From the NCBI GenBank assembly GCA_025933895.1, contig JAICZB010000092.1:1-8433 (forward strand): DNA of 8,433 bases, given 5' to 3'. Within the stretch, counting starts at the first letter, position 1. Each line of letters starts with the position of its first letter. This document shows positions 1 to 5,574 of the stretch, piece after piece. The notes under the pieces are model-generated. The model was not told the DNA's origin. It did no database searches and was given only the letters and a program-made list of their open reading frames with translations. This stretch comes from Thermoleophilia bacterium. GTDB lineage: Bacteria > Actinomycetota > Thermoleophilia > Gaiellales > Gaiellaceae. Both the position numbers and the translations under genes were made by a program.

Positions 1-111
1 CCGGACAAGGCACTCGATCTCCAGCTGCGCAGGCGGGGAGAAGGGCCGCCTCCGCCGGCCGAGGCTGCCGCCGCCGCGCAGCGGCTCCGCGACTTCCTGC
101 GCGAAGATTGA
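1..111 (+). CDS. C-terminal end of an unidentified protein (partial)
   Basis: The window opens inside a reading frame that starts at base 1 and ends at TGA 109-111, giving the last 36 residues of a protein. Third positions are mostly G or C, as in the other genes here, which supports real coding. The tail has a Pro/Ala-rich linker followed by a short charged helix-like end (QRLRDFLRED). I do not recognise the family, and nothing visible gives a function. The next gene starts 24 nt downstream. Confidence 0.6.
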   Translation, partial: PDKALDLQLRRRGEGPPPPAEAAAAAQRLRDFLRED

Positions 112-122
112 CACGGCTGTGT

Positions 123-136
123 TAGGGTTGCGCCGA
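123..136 (+). promoter_or_regulatory. Putative -10 hexamer of a leaderless promoter for the MerR-like gene
   Basis: TAGGGT at 123-128 fits the TANNNT pattern of actinobacterial -10 elements and lies 7 nt before the ATG at 136. Transcription would then begin at or next to the start codon, which fits the absence of any Shine-Dalgarno sequence. I see no -35 at normal spacing: TTGACA at 108-113 is only 9 nt upstream of the hexamer. The same arrangement precedes comF and secA. Inference from pattern only. Confidence 0.4.
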
Positions 137-465
137 TGGATGCGCTCCAGGTCGGGCACGCCGCGAAGCACACCGGCTGGTCGGCCCGCATGCTCCGCTA
201 CCTCGAGCACGCGGGGCTCGTCGTCCCGTCGCGCACCGCCGCCGGCTACCGGCTGTACGGCCTGCGCGAGCTGAACCAGCTGCGCTCGCTCGCCGAGCTG
301 CGTAGCCGCTTCGGTCTCGGGATCGGCGACATCGCCTTCGCCGCACGGCTCCGCCGGGAGCCGGAGCTCCGCGCGGCGATCGACGGCTGGCTCGCCGATG
401 TCGAGCAGGTCGGCTGGGTCGAGTGGGAGCAACGGAAGCACGAGCGGCTGCTGAGGGCCGCGTAA
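136..465 (+). CDS. MerR-family transcriptional regulator, small single-domain type
   Basis: The 109-residue protein begins with a MerR winged helix-turn-helix. Residues about 5-17 form the first helices. The signature RMLRYLEHAGLV (18-29) follows, and the wing reads SRTAAGYRLYG (32-42), leading into ELNQLRSLAELR, typical of the family. After about residue 70 only a short charged helix remains, shorter than the long dimerisation coiled coil of classical metal or drug sensors. There are no cysteines, so CueR- or MerR-style thiolate metal binding is unlikely. No effector domain is visible. The ATG at 136 has no Shine-Dalgarno and follows a TANNNT hexamer, suggesting a leaderless mRNA. The stop is 13 nt before ahcY, so the two are probably co-transcribed. 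A role in controlling SAM-cycle genes is inferred from position only. Family is fairly certain; target and ligand are unknown. Confidence 0.85.
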   Translation: MDALQVGHAAKHTGWSARMLRYLEHAGLVVPSRTAAGYRLYGLRELNQLRSLAELRSRFGLGIGDIAFAARLRREPELRAAIDGWLADVEQVGWVEWEQRKHERLLRAA

Positions 466-467
466 CC

Positions 468-474
468 GAAAGGA
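468..474 (+). promoter_or_regulatory. Ribosome binding site that fixes the ahcY start
   Basis: GAAAGGA at 468-474 lies 4 nt before ATG 479 and is one of the few recognisable Shine-Dalgarno sequences in the window. A TTG at 476-478 directly before this ATG is in frame but too close to the site, so the ATG is preferred. The site lies between the MerR stop and ahcY, consistent with an internal cistron of an operon. Confidence 0.6.
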
Positions 475-478
475 TTTG

Positions 479-1747
479 ATGGCAGCGACGCAGCGCTACG
501 ACGTGAAGGATCTCGCCCTCGCCGAAGAGGGCCAGCGGCGGATCGAGTGGGCCGACCGGCAGATGCCGGTGCTCGCGGCGATCCGGGAGCGGTTCGAGCG
601 CGAGCAGCCGCTCGCCGGGCATCGCATCTCCGCGTGCCTCCACGTGACGACCGAGACGGCGAACCTGATGCGGACGCTCCAGGCGGGCGGCGCGGATGTC
701 GTCCTCTGCGCCTCGAACCCGCTCTCGACGCAGGACGACGTCGCGGCTGCGCTCGTGGCCGAGTACGACGTGTCCGTGTTCGCGATCAAGGGCGAGGACA
801 ACGACACGTACTACGCGCACATCGAGGCGGCCGTCGACCACAAGCCGCACTTCACGATGGACGACGGCGCCGACGTGATCGGCGTTCTCCACTCGGCGCG
901 GCGGGAGCAGCTCGGTGAGATCATCGCCGGCACCGAGGAGACGACCACCGGCGTGATCCGGCTCAAGGCCCTCGAGGCCGAAGGGAAGCTCGGCTTCCCG
1001 ATCATCGCCGTCAACGAGGCGCAGACCAAGCACATGTTCGACAACCGCTACGGAACCGGCCAGTCGACGATCGACGGGATCATCCGCGCGACCAACGTCC
1101 TTCTCGCGGGCAAGCGGTTCGTAGTCTGCGGCTACGGCTGGGTCGGACGCGGCGTCGCGTCGCGGGCGCGCGGCATGGGCGCCCAGGTGATCATCACCGA
1201 GGTCGATCCATTGAAGGCGCTGGAAGCGTCGATGGACGGGTTCGAGGTACTGCCGCTCGAGCGGGCGGCGGAGGTCGGCGACCTCTTCTGCACGGCCACC
1301 GGCGACAAGCACGTGGTCACACGCGAGCACATGGAGCGGATGAAGGACGGCGCGATCCTCGCCAACACCGGCCACTTCAACGTCGAGATCGAGATCCCGG
1401 CACTGCGGGACATGGCCGTCGAGACGCGGCGTGCGCGGGAGTTCGTCGAGGAGTTCACGCTCGCCGACGGCCGGCGCCTGTACCTCGTCGCCGACGGCCG
1501 GCTCGTCAACCTCTCCGCCGCTGAAGGCCATCCGGCGCTCGTGATGGACATGTCCTTCGCGAATCAGGCGCTCGCGCTCGAGTACGCCGCGCAGCACGCG
1601 AGCGAGCTCGACCGCAAGGTGTATCCGGTGCCGCCGGAGATCGACCGCGAGATCGCGCGCCTCAAGCTCGAGACGATGGGCGTGGAGATCGACCGGCTCA
1701 CGGAGGAGCAGGCGCGCTACCTGGCCTCGTGGGACGAGGGCACCTGA
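479..1747 (+). CDS. ahcY: Adenosylhomocysteinase (S-adenosylhomocysteine hydrolase), thermophile/archaeal type
   Basis: This cytosolic NAD-dependent enzyme reversibly splits S-adenosylhomocysteine into adenosine and homocysteine, removing the product that inhibits SAM-dependent methyltransferases. The 422-residue protein carries the family motifs: CLHVTTET (53-60, with His55, Thr57 and Glu59), NPLSTQDD (80-87), the DDGAD loop (128-132), TEETTTGV (152-159), IIAVNEAQTKHMFDNRYGTG (175-194), the NAD-binding glycine loop CGYGWVGRG (217-225), NTGHFNVEI (296-304) and LSAAEGHP (345-352). It is shorter than the roughly 430-495 residues of eukaryotic and many bacterial enzymes. It also lacks the usual C-terminal Lys-Pro-x-His-Tyr-Arg-Tyr tail and ends in YLASWDEGT. 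That form is known from Thermotoga and archaea, where some relatives use S-inosylhomocysteine instead. It follows the MerR gene in a probable operon. Its stop is followed by a repeat-bearing gap, then mtnA. Identity is very secure; exact substrate preference is not. Confidence 0.97.
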   Translation: MAATQRYDVKDLALAEEGQRRIEWADRQMPVLAAIRERFEREQPLAGHRISACLHVTTETANLMRTLQAGGADVVLCASNPLSTQDDVAAALVAEYDVSVFAIKGEDNDTYYAHIEAAVDHKPHFTMDDGADVIGVLHSARREQLGEIIAGTEETTTGVIRLKALEAEGKLGFPIIAVNEAQTKHMFDNRYGTGQSTIDGIIRATNVLLAGKRFVVCGYGWVGRGVASRARGMGAQVIITEVDPLKALEASMDGFEVLPLERAAEVGDLFCTATGDKHVVTREHMERMKDGAILANTGHFNVEIEIPALRDMAVETRRAREFVEEFTLADGRRLYLVADGRLVNLSAAEGHPALVMDMSFANQALALEYAAQHASELDRKVYPVPPEIDREIARLKLETMGVEIDRLTEEQARYLASWDEGT

Positions 1748-1767
1748 GCCGACCGCACTGCCGATTC

Positions 1768-1804
1768 GGGACATACCCCGGTGCCAGGCACCGATACATG
1801 TCCC
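1768..1804. repeat. REP-like palindromic repeat, copy 1
   Basis: The inner palindrome CGGTGCC-A-GGCACCG (1779-1793) lies inside outer complementary arms GGGACAT (1768-1774) and ATGTCCC (1798-1804), with a 4-nt unpaired stretch on each side between the two stems. The reverse complement of this copy aligns closely with copy 2 about 100 bp downstream, including an identical GGTGCCTGGCACCGGGG core. The two are therefore copies of one element in opposite orientation. This pairing resembles REP/BIME elements mobilised by RAYT transposases. No transposase is present here, so the class is inferred. Confidence 0.7.
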
Positions 1805-1867
1805 AAGAGGCGCGAGCGGACGGAATGGCTCAAACCGAGCGGCGCCCTCGAACTGTGACCTCCTTTC

Positions 1868-1904
1868 GGGCCATGTCCTGGTGCCTGGCACCGGGGCATG
1901 GCTC
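1868..1904. repeat. REP-like palindromic repeat, copy 2 (inverted relative to copy 1)
   Basis: Arms GCCATGTCCTGGTGCC (1870-1885) and GGCACCGGGGCATGGC (1887-1902) pair along their full length with two G-U pairs, folding around T1886. The element is followed by CTTTGGGACATGG (1904-1916), which resembles the reverse complement of the flank of copy 1 (ATGTCCCAAGAGG at 1798-1810). The similarity between copies therefore extends past the hairpins. The repeat covers the upstream candidate mtnA start (ATG 1898) and ends next to the preferred one (ATG 1913). A strong RNA hairpin here could lower mtnA translation or protect the 3' end of ahcY mRNA. Neither role is shown. Confidence 0.7.
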
Positions 1905-1912
1905 TTTGGGAC

Positions 1913-2851
1913 ATGGCTGAGTTGCGGCCCGAGCAGATCGTTCGGTTGGAGGAGGACGGCCCGGCGGTCGTCCTGCTCGATCAGCGCCGGCTGCCGGACG
2001 ACGTGGTCGAGGTGCGTTGCGCGTCGGCGATGGACGTGGCCGACGCGATCCGGACCATGGTCGTGCGGGGCGCGCCCGCGATCGGCGTCGCGGCCGCGTA
2101 CGGCCTCGCGCTCGCAGCGCTCCGCGGAGACGACCTCGCCGAGGCGGAGCGCGTCCTCGCGAGCTCCCGGCCGACGGCGGTCAACCTCCCGTGGGCGCTC
2201 GCGCAGATGCGCGAGGAGCCGACGCCGGAACGAGCACGCGTACTGCACGAGGACGAGGTCGACCGCTGCCGGAGGATGGCGGCGCACGCGGCCGAGCTCT
2301 TCGAGCCGGGCACCCGCGCGCTGACCCACTGCAACGCCGGCGGGCTCGCGACCGGGGGCTACGGCTCCGCGGTCGGCGCGCTCCGCGCTGCTGCCGAGCG
2401 CGGCCTCCTCGAGCGAGTGCTCGTCGACGAGACGCGGCCGCTGCTCCAGGGCGCGCGCCTCACCGCGTGGGAGCTCGAGCAGGCGGACATCCCGCACGCC
2501 GTCATCGCCGACTCGGCGGCCGGCTCGCTCATGGCGCGCGGCGAGGTCGACCTCGTCGTCACCGGCGCCGACCGGATCGCCGCGAACGGGGACACGGCCA
2601 ACAAGATCGGGACATACTCGCTCGCCGTGCTCGCCGCGCACCACGAGATCCCGTTCTACGTCGTCGCACCCACGTCGACCGTCGACCGCGAGACGCGCGA
2701 CGGTTCGGAGATCCCGATCGAGGAACGCGACCCGGCCGAGGTGACGAGCCGCTTCCCGGCGCGCAATCCCGCCTTCGACGTGACGCCGGCCGCGCTGATC
2801 GCCGCGATCGTCACCGAGCACGGCGTTCACCGCCCGCCGTTCTCGTTTTGA
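1913..2851 (+). CDS. mtnA: S-methyl-5-thioribose-1-phosphate isomerase
   Basis: This enzyme converts 5-methylthioribose-1-phosphate to 5-methylthioribulose-1-phosphate in methylthioadenosine salvage. The 312-residue product has the family landmarks in order: LLDQRRLP (21-28), VVRGAPAIGVAAAYG (50-64), THCNAGGLATGGYG (138-151), VDETRPLLQGARLTAWEL (171-188), TGADRIAANGDTANKIGTYS (217-236), VVAPTSTVD, and IPIEERDP. The expected catalytic pair is present as Cys140 and Asp220, 80 residues apart as in characterised homologues. ATG 1913 is chosen because it gives a normal N-terminal length. The in-frame ATG 1898 adds five residues but lies inside the upstream REP-like repeat. Neither has a well-spaced Shine-Dalgarno. 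No mtnK, mtnP or later salvage genes are in view, so the feeding and downstream steps must be encoded elsewhere. The 3' end overlaps the next gene by 4 nt. The alternative eIF2B-like paralogue is unlikely given the intact motifs. Confidence 0.95.
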   Translation: MAELRPEQIVRLEEDGPAVVLLDQRRLPDDVVEVRCASAMDVADAIRTMVVRGAPAIGVAAAYGLALAALRGDDLAEAERVLASSRPTAVNLPWALAQMREEPTPERARVLHEDEVDRCRRMAAHAAELFEPGTRALTHCNAGGLATGGYGSAVGALRAAAERGLLERVLVDETRPLLQGARLTAWELEQADIPHAVIADSAAGSLMARGEVDLVVTGADRIAANGDTANKIGTYSLAVLAAHHEIPFYVVAPTSTVDRETRDGSEIPIEERDPAEVTSRFPARNPAFDVTPAALIAAIVTEHGVHRPPFSF

Positions 2852-3846
2852 GCGTCGACGAGATTCTCGAGCGGTACGGCTTCGACGAGCGGCTGTTCGA
2901 GGAGCTGCGAGTGCGCGTCGCGAGCGGCGAGATCTCGCGCGACGCGAACCTCGTGCGCGGCGAGCTGGAGCCGCTCGGCGACGACGACCTCGCGCGCCTG
3001 CCCGAGGACGCCGAGCCCGACTTCGCCGGTGTCGCAGTCGCCGTGCTCAACGGCGGGATGGCCACTCGCTTCGGCGGCACGGTCAAGGGCCTCGTCGAGG
3101 CGGTGGACGGCGTCTCGTTCCTCGACTGGAAGCTGCGGGACGCCGAGCGCGCGGGCGTTCCGGTCGTCCTGATGAACAGCTTCGCGACCGACGAGGAGAC
3201 GCGTGAGCACCTGGGCGACCGCGGCGACGTCATTACCTTCAGCCAGTCCGTCCTGCTTCGCCTCGAGCCGGACGGAAGCATCTTTCCGGGCCCGTCGCCG
3301 TACACCCCCGGCCACGGCGATTTCGCGGTCTTTGCGCCGGTCGAGGAGCTTCGGGCCGTCGGTATCCGCACGCTGATGCTCTCGAACGTCGACAACCTAG
3401 GTGCGCGTGTCGATCCTCGCGTGCTCGCCGCGCACCGCGCCGCCGGCAATCCACTCACCGTCGAGGTCGCCCCGGCGGAAGGCGATCCGGGCGGGGCGCC
3501 GGTGCGCGTGAACGGCCGTACGCAGATCGTCGAGGGCTTCCGCTTCCCTCCGGGCTTCGACCAGCACGCGCTCCCCGTCTTCAACACGAACAGCCTCGTG
3601 GTCGAGGTGGACGCGCTCGAGGCGCGGCACCCGCTCACCTGGTTCTACGTCGAGAAGGACGTGGAGGGCCGGAAGGCGGTCCAGCTCGAGCGGCTCGTGA
3701 ACGAGCTCTCGGCGTTCGTGCCGACGACCTTCCTCGTCGTGCCCCGCCGCGGGCCGCGCAGCCGCTTCGTCCCGGTGAAGACGCCGGAGGATCTCGAGCG
3801 GTCTCGCCCGCTCCTGCGTGAATTGCTCGCAACGCTGCTCTTCTGA
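2848..3846 (+). CDS. UDPGP-family nucleotidyltransferase (probable UTP-glucose-1-phosphate uridylyltransferase)
   Basis: Proteins of this family join UTP and a sugar-1-phosphate (glucose-1-P or N-acetylhexosamine-1-P) to make a UDP-sugar and pyrophosphate. The 332-residue sequence shows the nucleotide-binding signature LNGGMATRFGG (67-77) with Lys80, followed by LMNSFATDEET (108-118), SPYTPGHGDF (150-159), LMLSNVDNLGARVDP (176-190), FNTNSL (245-250) and the late FVPVKTPEDL (307-316) that carries the conserved lysine of eukaryotic-type UGPases. It is much shorter than the roughly 450-500-residue eukaryotic enzymes, apparently lacking the C-terminal beta-helix. It is unrelated to GalU. The start is TTG 2848, overlapping the mtnA stop as TTGA, which implies translational coupling. 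The same frame stays open far upstream inside mtnA, but that part is a shadow. Which sugar is used cannot be read from the sequence. Confidence 0.85.
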   Translation: MSVDEILERYGFDERLFEELRVRVASGEISRDANLVRGELEPLGDDDLARLPEDAEPDFAGVAVAVLNGGMATRFGGTVKGLVEAVDGVSFLDWKLRDAERAGVPVVLMNSFATDEETREHLGDRGDVITFSQSVLLRLEPDGSIFPGPSPYTPGHGDFAVFAPVEELRAVGIRTLMLSNVDNLGARVDPRVLAAHRAAGNPLTVEVAPAEGDPGGAPVRVNGRTQIVEGFRFPPGFDQHALPVFNTNSLVVEVDALEARHPLTWFYVEKDVEGRKAVQLERLVNELSAFVPTTFLVVPRRGPRSRFVPVKTPEDLERSRPLLRELLATLLF

Positions 3847-3871
3847 CACGAAGCCGTCACGGATGCGGACG

Positions 3872-3884
3872 TAGCGTCGGGAGA
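3872..3884 (+). promoter_or_regulatory. Putative -10 hexamer of a leaderless promoter for comF
   Basis: TAGCGT at 3872-3877 is followed by 6 nt and then ATG 3884. The GGGAG just before the ATG touches the start codon, too close to act as a normal Shine-Dalgarno. The spacing matches that at secA and nearly that at the MerR gene. No clear -35 is seen. Pattern-based inference. Confidence 0.35.
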
Positions 3885-4546
3885 TGCGAGCGCTCGACCT
3901 GCTCCTGCCGCAGCGCTGCGTCGTCTGCGGCAGCGGCGGGAGGCAGCTCTGTGCCGTGTGCCGCGACGAGCTGCCGAGGATCGAGCCGCCGCTCTGCATA
4001 CGCTGCGGCGCGCCGACCGCCTGGCCGGTCGAGCGCTGCCGCGAGTGCGCGGGACGCAGGCTCGCGTTCGCCAGCGCGCGGGGCGCGGTCGGCTACGACG
4101 CGGCTGCACGCCGGCTCGTCCACGCGTGGAAGGAGCGCGGGCTGCGGCGGCTCGCCGCCGATGCCGCGCAGCTCGTCGCCGAGCGCGTCCCTCCACCCGC
4201 GGTCGAAGCTCTGACCTTCGTCCCGTCCGACCGCGGCCGCCGCCTCGAGCGAGGCCACAACCCGGCGGAGCGGCTCGCACTCGAGCTCGCCGCAATCTGG
4301 GAGCTGCCGTGCCTGCCGCTGCTCGAGCGGACCCGCGGCGGCCGCCAGCGCGGCAGCTCGGCGGCGGAGCGGCGGACGGTCCGAGGCGCGTTCCGCGCGG
4401 CCGGCGCGGCGCCGCGAAGCGTCGCGGTGATCGACGACGTCTACACGACCGGTGCCACCGCCGCGGCCTCCGCCACCGCCCTCCGCGCCGCGGGAGCCCG
4501 CCGCGTCCATGCGATCGCGTTCGCTCGCGCACTCCGCCGGGGATAG
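3884..4546 (+). CDS. comF: ComF-family phosphoribosyltransferase-like protein
   Basis: The 220-residue protein has an N-terminal zinc-ribbon-like region with four Cys pairs (12/15, 23/26, 38/41, 52/55). A type I phosphoribosyltransferase fold follows, with the PRPP-binding loop VIDDVYTTGAT at 182-192. The middle contains FVPSDRGRRLERGHNPAERLA (112-132), matching the family's conserved Arg-rich, R-G-x-N segment. Length is normal for the family. ComF/ComFC proteins act in uptake of DNA into the cytoplasm during natural transformation in Bacillus and Haemophilus. The family is also widespread in genomes without known competence, and no other competence gene is visible here, so the cellular role is open. 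It sits upstream of hpf and secA, a common order in Gram-positive bacteria. A hairpin directly follows its stop codon. Confidence 0.9.
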   Translation: MRALDLLLPQRCVVCGSGGRQLCAVCRDELPRIEPPLCIRCGAPTAWPVERCRECAGRRLAFASARGAVGYDAAARRLVHAWKERGLRRLAADAAQLVAERVPPPAVEALTFVPSDRGRRLERGHNPAERLALELAAIWELPCLPLLERTRGGRQRGSSAAERRTVRGAFRAAGAAPRSVAVIDDVYTTGATAAASATALRAAGARRVHAIAFARALRRG

Positions 4547-4570
4547 GCCAGTAGGGTTGGACCTACTGCC
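4546..4570. other. Hairpin between comF and hpf, overlapping a -10-like hexamer
   Basis: GGCCAGTAGG (4546-4555) and CCTACTGCC (4562-4570) pair as a 9-bp stem with one bulged C around the loop GTTGGA. It begins on the last base of the comF stop. No T tract follows, so it is a poor intrinsic terminator. TAGGGT (4552-4557), a -10-like hexamer of the kind seen at other starts here, lies within it. That would place an hpf transcript start about 30 nt before the ATG. It may be an operator, a weak terminator or mRNA structure; the sequence does not decide. Confidence 0.45.
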
Positions 4571-4582
4571 ACACGCAGCGAC

Positions 4583-4589
4583 AGGGAGG
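4583..4589 (+). promoter_or_regulatory. Strong Shine-Dalgarno of hpf
   Basis: AGGGAGG lies 5 nt before ATG 4595 and is the best ribosome binding site in the window. It marks hpf as a leadered, well-translated gene, unlike its apparently leaderless neighbours. Confidence 0.75.
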
Positions 4590-4594
4590 CGCCG

Positions 4595-4957
4595 ATGCAG
4601 CTTCACGTCAAGGGCAAGAACCTCGAGGTGAACGACTCCATCCGGAGCTATGTCGAGCGAAAGCTCCAGAAGCTCGATCGCCGCGTGCACGAGCTGACGG
4701 AGGTCGAGATCGAGCTCGCGGTCGAGCGGAACCCGTCGATCGCGGAGTCGCAGGTCGCCGAGGCGACCGTCCACCTGAAGGGCCACACGCTCCGCGCCCG
4801 CGAGGCCGCGCGGGACATGAAGGCCGCGATCGACGAGCTCTCCGACAAGCTCGTCCGCCAGGTCAGGGACCTGCACGACAAGCGCGTCGACGGCCGCAGG
4901 CATTTCGAGGAGCCCGAAGTGGCGGACCCGGTCGAGGCGGAGATCACCGAGAGCTAG
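4595..4957 (+). CDS. hpf: Ribosome hibernation promoting factor, short form (S30AE/RaiA family)
   Basis: This protein binds the decoding region of the 30S subunit in slow or stationary growth and silences ribosomes. The 120-residue sequence begins MQLHVKGKNLEVNDSIRSYV and continues with ERKLQKLDRR (22-31), the acidic beta strand VEIELAVERN and TVHLKGHTLRAREAARDMKAAID (78-100). That is the beta-alpha-beta-beta-beta-alpha layout of the S30AE domain. It ends with an acidic tail and lacks the C-terminal dimerisation domain of the long HPF (about 180-220 aa) typical of Gram-positives and most actinobacteria. Unless a partner supplies that domain, it would not be expected to form 100S dimers in the long-HPF way. 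A strong Shine-Dalgarno precedes it. The next gene starts 5 nt after its stop, suggesting co-translation. Confidence 0.93.
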   Translation: MQLHVKGKNLEVNDSIRSYVERKLQKLDRRVHELTEVEIELAVERNPSIAESQVAEATVHLKGHTLRAREAARDMKAAIDELSDKLVRQVRDLHDKRVDGRRHFEEPEVADPVEAEITES

Positions 4958-4962
4958 CGCGA

Positions 4963-5556
4963 GTGGGCTTCTTCCGCCGGCGGAGCGAGACGCTCAACGA
5001 GCGTCTTCTGAGGGAGGCCGGCCTCGATCCGGCACAGGCGCTCGGCGATCCGCAGCCGGAGGCCGAGGCCCGGACGCCGAAGATCGGCAAGGTCGTGCTC
5101 CCTGACGGCTCGCATGTCGACCCGAGGCAGTGGGATGCGGCCGTGACGGTCGTAGCGCCTGGACTCGCGGGCGATCAGGTCAGGTTCACGACCATCCCGG
5201 ACGGCGATGTGATCGTCAGCGACGAGACCGGAGACGCAGACCTCGCCCCGCTCGCGGACGCCGTCGAGCGCCACCTCAATCCTCCGTACCGCGCGGCCGC
5301 GTCTCGGCAGGAGGGCGACCTGTGGGCCGTCGGCGCAAGACGGATCCAGGTCGCGATGGTGCCCTTTCCGACCGGCGACAAGCTCGAGCTCTCCTGGAAC
5401 GGCGCCGACGCAGAGCTTCGCGTCGACGGCGAGCCGAGCGATGCGGAGATCCCTCCCGAGCTCGTGGAGCTCGGCCGAGCCGCCGGGGCGAGCTATTTCG
5501 TCGAGGCGCTGCGCATCGACGGCGACCTCTGGGAGGTCAGAGTCACAGCCTTCTAG
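4963..5556 (+). CDS. Unrecognised protein between hpf and secA
   Basis: The frame runs from GTG 4963, 5 nt after the hpf stop, to TAG 5554-5556 and encodes 197 residues. Strong third-position G/C bias and tight spacing support a real gene. The N-terminus MGFFRRRSETLNERLLREAG is a short basic, amphipathic-looking helix. An Ala/Pro/Glu-rich linker follows, then a mixed alpha/beta body with no membrane segment, signal peptide or cysteine. Two similar phrases, EGDLWAVGA (117-125) and DGDLWEVRV (186-194), hint at a repeated strand-loop unit. I know no family for it. The basic Gly-Phe-Phe start recalls membrane-touching helices such as that of FtsY, but this is only a resemblance. Its place just before secA and after hpf makes a link to ribosomes or protein export conceivable, without direct support. 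Confidence 0.75.
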   Translation: MGFFRRRSETLNERLLREAGLDPAQALGDPQPEAEARTPKIGKVVLPDGSHVDPRQWDAAVTVVAPGLAGDQVRFTTIPDGDVIVSDETGDADLAPLADAVERHLNPPYRAAASRQEGDLWAVGARRIQVAMVPFPTGDKLELSWNGADAELRVDGEPSDAEIPPELVELGRAAGASYFVEALRIDGDLWEVRVTAF

Positions 5557-5561
5557 GCCGC

Positions 5562-5573
5562 TACCCTTGCCCC

Positions 5574-5574
<1 letters not shown>
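5562..5574 (+). promoter_or_regulatory. Putative -10 hexamer of a leaderless promoter for secA
   Basis: TACCCT at 5562-5567 is followed by 6 nt and then GTG 5574. No Shine-Dalgarno is present in the 17-nt gap after the preceding gene. The spacing equals that at comF and resembles that at the MerR gene. No good -35 is visible. Inference from the repeated pattern. Confidence 0.4.

Noticed and set aside
108..128. TTGACA (108-113) as -35 paired with TAGGGT (123-128)
   Set aside because: The spacer is only 9 bp, far short of the 16-19 bp needed by a sigma-70-type promoter, and most of TTGACA belongs to the upstream gene's last codons and stop.
112..478. SAH or SAM riboswitch upstream of ahcY
   Set aside because: The gap before ahcY is 13 nt and that before the MerR gene 24 nt, too small for either riboswitch, and no pseudoknot-like structure is seen.
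1762..1916. CRISPR array or tRNA in the ahcY-mtnA gap
   Set aside because: There are only two copies, in opposite orientation and unevenly flanked, which fits a REP pair and not direct repeats with spacers; no cloverleaf or CCA end is present.
122..2830. A 902-codon open frame on the - strand across merR, ahcY and mtnA
   Set aside because: It is antisense to three recognisable genes, its translation is Arg/Val/Asp/His-rich low-complexity sequence with no known motif, and such frames arise from strong third-position G/C bias. It also crosses the repeat-bearing gap without change of character.
2017..2847. Upstream extension of the UDPGP-family gene into mtnA
   Set aside because: The frame is open, but the extension is an out-of-frame reading of mtnA with no motif; the family's N-terminal region begins right after TTG 2848.
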